Source of the DNA: Onchidella celtica
Taxonomy: Eukaryota; Mollusca; Gastropoda; Systellommatophora; Onchidiidae
Assembly: GCA_963931925.1 (NCBI GenBank)
Contig: OZ007572.1
Location: forward strand, 21,356,460 to 21,420,459
Direction of reading: 5' to 3'
Length of the DNA stretch: 64,000 bases
The translations under genes were made by a program, and so were the position numbers. The notes beneath the pieces are model-generated. The model made no database searches and had not been told where the DNA came from. It saw only the letters and a program-made list of their open reading frames with translations. Positions 47,701 to 59,700 of this stretch are shown here, piece by piece (position 1 is the first letter of the stretch; every line of letters begins with the position of its first letter).

Positions 47701-50700
47701 TTTCAAAATCAATGGAAAAACAACAATACTTCTGTAACTCTCTTTCTGTACATCATTTGTGGGCACTGCATTAATTGCACGAGTTTGATATCAATTTGTT
47801 ATTTAACTATGGCCTATTTGATGATTCATCGATAATAATATAGACATATTTCCTTCCTCATGATCTAGCTATATTGTGGGTGCAAAGAAAACCTGTACAC
47901 ACTATCAGGCTTATGTGAACAGTCCCAGTATAAAACTATTCTATGATTTGAGGAAAGAAAGAGCTAAACAGTACATAATGAAATATGTTAGCTGAGCAGA
48001 AAAGCTATCTACTTTACAGGCAGCATAATCTGTGATCCATGACACATGATCAGACATTTGTAATTGACATCCGGGTAACAGCAAATATTTTATATACCTC
48101 AGGGACTCCTAGCATTTTGTAAACACTTGCTTTTAAGTACTTCATTTCTGTTTCATCCATTATTTTTCTAACTTATTCACTTGTTTTTAAGTACTTAATT
48201 TCTGTTACATTCAAGACTTCATGAAGTTCTAAATGAAAAGACTGATAGAACCAATCTTCATTTCCAGTTTTATTGATATAAAAGTTTAAGCTGTGGTAAC
48301 AATCTGATCATTCATTCATAATGATCATTTCAGGATATCCGTTTAATTTTGAAATCAAATGACTAATTCTTGAAACAGATACAATCCTTTACTGGATCTC
48401 TCAGTCTGACAGGCCTACTTGTTACAGAATCTAAGAGAATGCAGAAAAAGCTTATTCTATAGCTAAATGTCACTGCCCGCACCACACAGTTCTCACTGAA
48501 TCTCACAGCCCTATTAGACTACTTGCTATTACAGGTCCACATTCCCTTCTCCAAATTCCTTGGGTTCAAAAGTACTTAACCCTCGTCCCGCGTTGAGTGA
48601 ACTCGTCCATGTAACGCCCGTGCGGGGATAGCCAGCGGCCAGACAGCCGATCATTCGCGTGTTGCCGATAACCTCGGCGGTCGGGTCAATCGGGTCTTTG
48701 TGAGCACGTGTATCACATTTACTTTAGGACACAATAACAACAATAGTGGTGGATAAATCATAAGGTACCCCTATGATATTTGTATAAAGATTTTATTGTG
48801 AAATGGAAGGCCCAAATCAAGACTTTTCTGCATTTACATGCCGTTTAACACACGTTTTATCATTTCCCCAAGACCTCTGCCCTTTTTCTGTCCCTAAGTC
48901 AGGCCATTCAGGTGAACAAATTATTTTTTAAGCCATTCGCTTAATTTACTAACCACATGTATCGTGACATTGCCTTCTCCCTCCTCTACTATGTAAAGCG
49001 TCCACGTACTATGATGTTAGTTTTAGCGAGAGATTGGATTTCCAGTTCCAGGTCGTAGAGCACATACATGTACTGAAAAGCGGTTTAACCAAAGGAACAC
49101 AATATCTCTCTAATTACCACATCAAATAAAGACAACGATCAACAACAAAGTCGGTCATTTTCTCCCAGTTTTCCCTGATGAAAAACCTACTGACAGACAC
49201 CCTTATGCAGTATGCCCTAATATTACATCGGAATTCATAATTACAGACGTAGAACAGCGTCTCAAATACGCACATGGTCCCTTTCTTCTCATTTCACATG
49301 TAGATGACAACCAGTATCAAAGTAAAAGTTTCCCCAAGATTTTCCCCAGTTCAAACTTCAGACCGTCAGTACTATTACACGAGTATGACGAATAGTTGCA
49401 TCGTAATAAACGTAATCGGACGATACTATTTTGTTAGATATAGTAGGGGTGACAGGATAGATAAACACGCGAAAATAGTGTGGAAAAAAACACAACAACG
49501 ACAGCCTTGGCAACCGAATAAACAAAGCGCGAAGCACACTGTTGCTATACAAAAATGTGGCCTCACGCAGGACCCGTGGTTAAGCGTGTCGGACAAAATA
49601 ATGGCCTCCCGTGTCTCGCGTGTTGCGCGCGGAGGCCGATATAGTGGCCTCCCGCAGGACTAGGGTTAAGAATTCTGAATTGTCAGGATTAGGGAAAAAC
49701 AGAATAATGTAAGCTTGCAATAGTGCAACACTCAGCTGAGTCTTAGCAAACACATTAATATTTCTGCTGCAAAATTTGAACGAGTCGCACAATTAGGTGA
49801 AATCCCATGCAAAAAAAAACAACAATTTTTTTCAGACCTTTTCAAATTTCCGAATATGGATATGGAATTGTGGGCCTGTGTCAGAGAGAATGATAAAGAT
49901 GCTACATCTACAGCAAAACTACATTGTACACAAGAAATAATCTTGACTGGATCTAAAGCATCAGTGGTCAAAGCTCTAGTGAATCAGAGAGAATTACTGA
50001 AGCTGTTGGATCTACAGCTAACCTACTATTTGCAAGACAGCCCTTACCTTCCCTGGGCAGAGATCAGTAACCCAAGTATAACCCAAATTTCTAATTGTCT
50101 TTTCAGTGGGTCAACATATCACTGACCATTTGCACTGACAAGTGCATACACTACAGTGCAGTAGCACAATTATGTAATACTACTTAATTTGTGTGCCTGT
50201 GCTTTTCTAGAGGCACAAATGTGTAAAAACTACTTTATGTGCTCTCCCAGGAGCATAAATCTAGAATTTCTTGTTAAATGAACTTTGAAATTTAAAAAAA
50301 ACAGGCTGCAAAGTTTTCACTGCCAAGTTCAACAAAAAATTGACGGCAACAGTTTCAGGAGATTCAAGTATTTCTGTTGCAGTCTAATTTAGAATTATTT
50401 AACACTTTGCAGCTTGCACTGCCTATTGATACATAGTTCTACGTCACTGATTCACTGATGCAAGCTGTAGACTATTCAGCATCTGATCCCTGTACAAAAA
50501 CGGCATCTTTCCACAAGAAGGTAAAAATACACACCCCAAGCATCTTGGTAGCAGCCGTGCTTACTGCAATGATTGGTGTCATGGTAGCTGTCTGGTGTCC
50601 CTTGGTGCCCTTCAAGGACTGGGTTCGATTCAGGAATGGAAGGATGGGGCGCACGCCAGCCATAGCGCTGACTACACTGCCAAACAAGGAGTGGTTTCTC

Positions 50701-53700
50701 TGGGGAAGATCAATCATGAACATGACAAAGGGAAGTGAAATTTCTAAAATGAGCAAAGAAATGTTACAAAACTGACAGTAAGATCAATCAATAAGAGGTT
50801 TCATTGAAAACCAGCAGACAATTTGAATATGTAGAGAAAGTGGGATTGCCAACAAAATTAAATGATGACGAGACTGGAGGAGAAGATAGGGAGAGTGGTT
50901 TTGGGATTTGACAGCAGGCGAAGTGGAGGTAGTTATGCAACATTAAAGTTTGTGAACACTTGCCATGAGTATAAGAACAGATACTGAAGTGTCCAAAAAG
51001 AGGCTAAACTCTTTCTGTCCTGATCAGCACATGGTGCATTGATCACCGATTGCCTAGATGCCCGACCAACACACCATGCATCATTGTCATAATTTCACCT
51101 CTTGTGTTTGAAAAAATCTTGGCCAAAGCAGCAGACACCACACGGAATTGTACATAACATAAAACTTCTGCTTTTTCCCATCAGTATGGTATATAACAAC
51201 ATGAACTTTGTGTATGTTTTACTCTTGTTTTTGCTATTTGAAAATGTACACCTTAGTAGAGTTACGGCCTGTATTGTGTCCTTTGGGCACCTGGTGCTAA
51301 ATGGCCTGGGACAGAAGAGTTAGGATTTAAGGAGATCCTACACAATCTGATTTGAAATATAAAATGTCAGAAGTATATCCTTTGTCCGGCCAGCGTCTTA
51401 AAAAAAAGCCACATTCTTGTGGCCGTACCGTATAAAAGCGTAATGTACTACCACAGCCAGTGTTTACATTATGGAACGGGGTGTCGTTTGGCCGGCCGAT
51501 TTGTCTGTTTTGCACTTTTTCTGAACGCTGTAACAGAACGATTGTTCCTTCAATCAGCACGAAATTCACACGAGGCACTCATTAATACATGTTCTAAGTG
51601 CATGCTTAATTTTATGAATGTAAGTTTCATAGAAACTGATGTGCGAAGACTCAAAGTATCCGTGTTGAAGCTTTTCCTGCGTTCCACTGCATGTTGTGCA
51701 AATGGTAGGATTTGAAAACTATTTCTTGTTGCGTTCCTTTTCAATGAATTTGTTTAGAACTCTGTGTATGCATTAAAAAGTGGTTGGTAACACCTGGTTT
51801 TAAATTTAAAGACAGTGTCTGTACCCTGAATGTGGTTATTAACTTTTAAAGAGGGATAAAAAAATCCGCTTTGTTACGCTCTGGCCGTTTTTATCTCCGC
51901 CATTTTATACATGTCTCATTTGGCCAGACCGTACTAAAGCGTATCGCCACCATAGCCTCCCCGCCCGTGAAGGCTGTTCGAGTGCCCGGGCAGCCTGTAG
52001 GCTTAATGGTGACACATCGGGGTGTAACATTTCTTAAATATTACCATACAGATTCTGTTTGGAGGAGAGATTTGTAAAGACACGAAGACTACAGGATTAT
52101 ACTTATAGATTCCACTCCAGACTAGTAGACGGAGCACTAAAAATATGTGTTTTCTTGTTTAAAAGCGCCATACAAAGTACTATAGACTGTTAGCCGACTG
52201 GGAGTGATAAAAATGTTTTAGACATGTTCCAGTAAGGCAGTGTTAAGATCGCCAGCCTTTTCACACATAGAGTCTAGATATAGATGTACATAAAAACATA
52301 TAAGACAAACATTCTTAAACAAATAATATTAAAGGCTGCTTTTATTTTAAATGAATGTGTCCAGGTAACTCTTCGTCAAAAATTGATGCAATACACCAAG
52401 TTTCATTTTTTATGTCGTAGTCGTGAAGTTTAGCTGCTTACATGTTCAACCTCTAGCTCAATTATAGTATAAGTTAACAGACAGCTAGATGCAATCAATC
52501 ATTGCCACCCTGGGCACCCTTTCTCAACGTACTGCTGTTGGTAGGAATGAGTTTCCATAGTTTTTTTCTAAGCACTTGTGGGCTTAATCACAGACAAGTA
52601 AGATTACCTGTCAAGTCTACAAGAAAAAAAAAAACTGCAGAGAATTACAAGTATTCAACTCTTATTACTCTTAAGATGATTTCTAAGAGACAACAGGGTC
52701 GTTTTTTATTTTAGCCCTAAAAATGAGAAAATACCCTTAAAATGCATGTGTACGACTTTTAAGGAAATCATAATCAGGTAGAAAGTTTGTCAAAGAAAAA
52801 ACACTGTATAGGTGAATAACCAGTCGTAGTCAAACATCAATGGAAAGAACTGAGTGAAGAAAACAAAATCAACTTGATTTGACTGATTGTCTTCCAATAT
52901 TAAAAAGCACAATCACTGTTCTATAGCCAGTGCTAGTACTGGGCATCGCGAGTGATTTTTAGCTTTCGAGGTGATCTGCATAAACGGGCCGATGTTGTCA
53001 CAACAGGCTGGCGTGAAAATGGCGTGGAAGAACGTGCTGTCTCTGCAATGGCATTGTCCGTTTGGGTGAAACTAAGGCGTCACGTTTGGCAACAAGATTT
53101 GAAGAGGATGAGATCTTGCACGCTTTTTCGTGGTACATTGTATGTACTGCCAGAAACAGTCCTTGTGCAAATGAATCTGGCACTGTAGACACCCATCCCT
53201 CGTTTCTTTTGCTTTGTCGCTTCTTGACCTTATCTTGTGCTTCATGCAGAGGCGACATGCCCTTGGTCTGCCCGAAAAGACAGTTTTTTGGTGTCCACGT
53301 CATCATCAGTTTCCCAGGTGCAGGAATCATTCTGTGTGCATGTATCTAAATTTTTTTTCAGGGGGATATCATCATCTGTTTCCCAGGTGGAGGAAGTAAT
53401 CTGCGCCCAGGTATCCTGTTTTAAAATCAGTTTTCAGTCTCTTTAAAGGCACGAGGCAATCACCCCATTCATTGTCAACGACTGGCAAATGCACTGGTTC
53501 CAGCACTGTAAATGTCTTCTCAAATATTTCCTCGTCTGAATCCAAGGGCACGTCCCTTACTAATGGCACAAAGTGATTTGGTTCGAAGACACCTGCAAAA
53601 TCTGTGCATAATCTGGACCACAAATCATAATAATTACATCATCCAGATTTGAATTTTCTGAGAAGAGAGAGTTCTGTTATACAGTAACTGCAGCGTTAAG

Positions 53701-56700
53701 CATAATCCTTTTGTGTTTGGGTAAACAGACGCAAGTCGACGCCCAATGACATTTGCAAGCGCAATGAAGTGTAGCAATCTGCTCCAGTAACCACTGCAAG
53801 CTGTTTTCAAAGCAAGTTGTTGTTGTGCTTTGATATCACCATGCTCATGCCAGCATTTTTCAATGTCATCATCGCTGATGATCATAGCCACAGTCAGTCA
53901 TGGACAGATTGTCACTGATGACAGGATCTTTGAAGTAGTTGTAGTCTCTTCTTAGTTCTTCCTAATTCTATTGATGTCAGGATTTGAAGCGACTGAGCGA
54001 GATAGTCTGAGCCAATCAGTGCAATGGAAACAGCACTGAAGAGACAATTTCCATCTCCTACCGTTGCCAGGGGTCGACGTTCGGAAAAGGATGCTGGAAT
54101 GATCTTCTGTTCTTCACTGTCAGTAGGCAATAGTTCGTATTGTGGTACATGTACTGCGCTTGTAAGTGTTGACTGGAGGAAGTGACTATAGTTTCTTCTG
54201 AGCTGCTCCGTCACATTTTCTTGTTTTGTTGACAGCGCTTCCCTCAGGGTGTCAAGATCGGTTGGTGTTATCTGGAGAAACAGGGCATACATTGTTATTA
54301 CTCGTGATGGTAGCAGAAATGAATTACGTAGGTCCTCTCTCTCCCACTTACTCACCAACTCACTCACTCACTCACTCAATCATGCAGTCACTTGCACATT
54401 AAACAAAACCATTAGCTAAAACACAAAGAAAAGTTGCTATGAGGCTCACAACTGAATGAAAGCAAACCTAACGTGTTTGGGAATTTTGTTTGGTTACACA
54501 GTTGATAATTCATCAACACTGGTGGTTTTTTTTTTTTTTAATTACTGAATAAAAAACAAGAAAAAACAAGCAAGTCTTACCTGATAACTTGGATCTATGA
54601 TTCTTGCACAGGATACGCCTATCTTAAAAAAGAAGTCAAGTGATGGTAGACTTGGAACGAAAGCCCAGTCAGGCCGCACCGTATTTAAGCGGAAATCAAC
54701 GACCACCCGCAAAACGGCCATTCCGTAATAAATTGCAACACAGCCTTGCGGAGGAGCAGCCAGACCGTATCATAGCGTGCATTTATATAGGAAATTACGC
54801 TTTCTTACGGTACGGCTATAAACAACCGGCAGAAAAGGATTACGTTTTATTCCGGTTTGGCTAAAGTATGATACTTGTGTTACCAAACACCGACCAATTA
54901 ACGACCTATACGCTTTTTTCCGGTGCGGCTGGTCATAGGATATATCATACATTTTGCAAGAAATGCAAATGGTTATTGCAATTCTGGACCAAGTACTTCT
55001 AGTTTATTTTTTGGCGAGAGGTGCACACACTCATGCACAAATATTACAATTTTGATCTAGACATCCTCTAGGTTTGAGACAAATAGCAAGTTTTATCTTC
55101 AAAAAATGTTTATTTTAATTTCACCACCACAACTTACTCTGTGCATAGGTTCCTCAACATCCTTATCCATCATATCCTCTTCATCCAAATTACCAGAAAT
55201 AGCTCTTCTGATCTCCGGCCCAAGGTCATGCACTGCTCGCAGGCCCGCCTGAATGAGAGATGTAAGTCGATAAATACATTACCTTGGCTCTATATAAAGT
55301 ATTGTGCAATAACAAAAAGTTCTGATTGAATCCTTGGCTTTTCTTGATCACAAAAGTAGTCAGTAGTTTGTTATACTGGAGTAAAAAAGCATTACTCTAT
55401 TCATGTTGTATCCATCTCATTAAATTTACTCACATGGAAATATCTTAGTGTACACCATGAAACACATTCCAATAAATTTGACATAGAAAATGTAAACATG
55501 TCCACGTAAAGCTAACAACCAAAACACAGAATACCAAGACAGGTCTTCTTGCCAAATTTAGTCCATCATGCTCCATCCCAAAATGTAGCAGGGTATCATA
55601 CTAAGCATGTTAACATCACAGCCAGCAAAATATACACTAAAGAAATAATGGCAGATGCTGACTTTGTCTCATCAGGCCTAATATGATAGAGTCTTCCTCA
55701 ATTTACTATGAAAATATAGGAAATTATGGCTAACACTTCTTGACTGCCAGTAGCTAACGTGCTGTTCCAGGCTTAGAATGATACTGCCCTAAGTCCATTG
55801 AGCTGAGTGCTTTATGACAATGCTAACACTGCCACAATGTGTGCCTCATCCCTTCATAATATGATGAAAAATAACTAGCATTCACCACACAACTCAGCAA
55901 CATTTATGTGCACATTTTATGGACATGTACTGAGAGAGCGAAGGGTTTGTCTCATTATTCTGTGTCTTGGGTATCATCTTTACTGAAGCAATTTGTTAGA
56001 CTGGGATGACAGTCTCTAAATGTAAAGCAGCACATCCGCGTATTTTTTTTTTTCAAAAATGGCATTTCAATTCCTGAAAAAGATGTTCATTTTGTGCAAA
56101 ACCCACCGGGAATGATATAACCATACCTGCAGAGCATTGGTGTGCTCTTGACCCTTCTGAATTTTCACCATTTGCTCCTTTCTTTTCTTGAATCGGCGGA
56201 AATAGTCCTGGATGAGAAAAGTGGCATAGAACTTGCCAACTGTCACATCATCGTCTCCTGCAAAAGTTTGTTGAATTTCATCAGTTTATGGTCTCTGCGC
56301 TTTTCAGTCTTTTGAAATTCTCAGAAAAAAAACAACAAATTTACCACAATGCTTTCCCCTCTTTTCATACCTTTCTCAGTAATTCATAGGTATAACACTT
56401 GATAACAGGGTAGGCAATGTAAAATCAAGATACTGTGAAAGACATTTATTCATGGCTCTACCACATCCTTGCTTGCGAATATCTATAGGTGACATTTGGC
56501 TGACACAGAAAGTAGCTGCAAGGATCCACTGCTCGCATATTAAAAGCAGTCTCCCTAATTAGTTGAGAAATGCAATATATGGTTGTTAATAGTTCACAGT
56601 GTCAGAAATTAAAGCTATTTTGATATTAATCCACAAATCTGTTCTTTTAAAGTTTTGCTGATATCTAATTTGAGCTCCTTTCTCCGTTCCATTTCCAAAT

Positions 56701-59700
56701 GATGTAAAGGCTTTTGCTCTGGTATTTTTTCAGTTGAATGTTATTATGTAGGAAGTGGCAAGTCCATAAATAAGGTATGTCAGGTCATGAAAATGGAGGA
56801 AGACAATAAAAGACACTCAGCAAAATTTATATTGTGATACTTCTAAATTGACTGTCATTCCATATGAGTAAAACTATTATGAATGTATTCTTTCCTGAGT
56901 TCAGTAAAATGTAAAAATGTTCTTATAACTATCTTTCATGAGTTCAGTAGCCAGTCTTCATAAAGTGAAAAAAAAGTCTGTACAAATTTAGCAAATTCTT
57001 GTTTTCCAGCAATGCTCACAGATTAAAAAAAATCCAGGCTTACTCTAGCAGTTAGTGAATTTTCAACTCACTAAGGCAACAAATTCTAGATGTAGCAGTA
57101 TTGAGAGTTATATCTTGAAAAAAAAAAAAAGTTCATGCATTGCAATCGTGTAAGATCGTACAGTATAATCTGATCTACTGTATAACATGGGCCGAGCAAA
57201 GATATACATCTCATAAATATATACGTATATATTATAATAAAACATATGTTAGTTATAAAAGAAATGACACTATTTGACGTAAGTAATAAAAATTCATTTT
57301 TCATTGTGCGATCTACTAGTGAACTTAACTGAAAATAATCAATGAGAGCATGGAAATAATAATAATCAGTGAAGACGATTTTTCTCCATTTTACTTTTGT
57401 TCTGGAGATTGTAAACAAGCAACATCAAATCATCTAACATATTATTTTAACATACTGAAATAACCAAAGATGAAATAATGAAAATGGTGCAGTCGGACTT
57501 TGCAGGTGCGGAAAACTTCAATTTTACAATTAAATGAAAATGACAATAGAAAATCTCTTATTCATTGTTCACATACAAATTAATGCAGCCAATCGCTTAG
57601 CACTATGTTGGTAAAATGGTGAGAATTAGGGACACACCTGCTACACACTACATCATGGAAAAACTCAGGTGCAAATGTATAACCACACAATTGTCAATGG
57701 AAAAGAAACCACAACAACCAAAGTCAACCAAGATTACGTTAAGAAAAAAACCCACAAAAATCAATCAAATTTCTCTAAATCCACAGATTTCTAGATGAAA
57801 AATAAGACACTCCATTCCTGCATTTCAGTGACTAAAAATGATGAAGTGAAAGTTCTGTTGATTTTTGTTCCTGGAAAAGGTTCTCAACTAAAGTTGAGCA
57901 GGACACAGATACACATCATGGTACCCAGGGATACATGGTGCCAACGACGTGTCTTTCTGTGGGATTCTTTGTGTTAATGGGGACGCAAATTTTTGTGTCA
58001 CACAACTACGCTACTTCGAGAAAACACTACAATCAAACAAGGAAGAAATTTGTGAAGGAAATTGATTCTTTCTGCTTCTTTTTTTCTTTTTTTCAAGGAT
58101 GGTGAAAAAGGCGGGCAAAAAGAAGGAGGGGAAATTTTCCTACAAACTACTTGGTGTTAAAATCTCAAACCCTTTTCAGCTTAATTTAGGAAACCAACCT
58201 AGTTGAGAGAAGGAAAAGAAAACAAATATGTCAATGGTGTAACAAAGGTAATATTTTCAACATCAGGGTTCCTGCCCTAGGCAGTTTTCAAGGAGATTTT
58301 TGTCACATTCAAGGAGGGTATAACATATTCTCCCAAACGGTCAGATTACCGACTATACCCAACAGTTACCACTGAAAGACAAAAACTGACCTGTATTGTT
58401 AATTCCTAGCATTCATGTGTTTGTTATTAAGTGAGGGTCCCAAGGACTTTTCAAGGAGATTTCTTTGGGAGGGAGGCTCCCAATGATTTTTCAAGATTTC
58501 TCTAAAGGGTCTAAATTCGAAGAATCTTGAAGGACTCCTCGAATTTAAGAAGGTCACAGGAACCCTGTTTTATGGACATTATTTTCAGCATTTACCCTAC
58601 CATATCATAAATACTGGATACTACACAAAGAATATCCAACATAGCAACTATAAAAATAATCATGTGACAGACTCCTCGGTGGGTATCAAACATCAATATT
58701 GTCCCAGCTTATTCAAACTGGTTTTAGTGTCTGATTAGTGTTATCATTTAACACAACCAGTGCAGTCACAATTCACATGTGCATAACAGCTTGGTAGAAA
58801 TGGAATGATTTAACCAATGAGTTTTTAGTGATAAGGAAGCGCAAAAACCAGCAGTATAATGATAATTCTGTACTTTTTTATGTTTTATTTACAGCCAAAC
58901 AAAAAGGCACACGTGACTGAGGGTTTATTGGTGTCCTGTATACTTTGGCAATGAAGTATTATTCTGCATAAAATTTTCACAATTGGATCAATAAGAATGA
59001 CAGGCTTGGAGTTACAGAAATACAGCCAGGCAGGCCTTAGTCTAAGAGCATGAAATAATGCATATCGTCACCACTCCACACTAATTGCATCGGTCATTTT
59101 TGACACTTTTGAGATATTAAGAAAAAAACATTCTTTTCCTGTCACTTAGCGACTTATGCCATTATGATTCAATGCGATTATTACATTTTTATTATTTTAT
59201 TATTTCTTTTTCTACAATACTATCTGATAGCCCTCATGCTCAGGAATGCAATAAACCATCACCTGCCTTTTTGGCATAAGTCTGACTTATGCCATTATCA
59301 CAGAGCAGTGATGCTGCTGAACTTTCATTGGGCACATTGCTGGTTTCTTAGACCCAGGTAACAGCGATTTTGAATTTATTAGTAATTCAATAAGAAACAA
59401 AAACAAGTCAGAAGCTCTCAAGGCACATAACTGAAATAGCGCCCTTTTTTTTTTTTTTTATATCACACTGACAAGTCTCATATCTGAATATGACAGTAAT
59501 CAGTTATAATGGTCACTGATATATGCCAACAAGCTTGTTGGATCTCAATTTGGAGTAAAATTTTAAAGAGGTAGTAAAATGCTGAACTTCCACCAAGGCA
59601 CAATCATTCTAATTTGTGAAATTTGCATATAGTTTGTTGGAAAAATTCATATTTTCTCTCTAAGCTACTCAAAATCTCAATTCTATATTTAGTCTCCATT

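Larger units (their letters stand above)
51374..54944 (-). mobile_element. Unclassified DNA-transposon-like unit with OTU pseudogene and subterminal motif clusters
   Basis: The ends at 51374-51391 (tatatcctttgtccggcc) and the complement of 54927-54944 (tatatcctatgaccagcc) agree at 15 of 18 positions. Near each end, the motif GGCCRNACCGTAWWAAAGCGTA occurs repeatedly: 51421 and 51922 on the left; 54672 and 54759 direct, 54795, 54841 and 54908 inverted on the right. Between them lies a broken OTU-domain gene on the minus strand. Target duplications could not be defined. The unit sits in a CaV1 intron. The superfamily is not recognised. Confidence 0.6.

Noticed and set aside
57086..57418. Hydrophobic 110-codon ORF as a membrane protein
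   Set aside because: Ile/Tyr/Phe richness is explained by AT-rich intron sequence. No family or start context.
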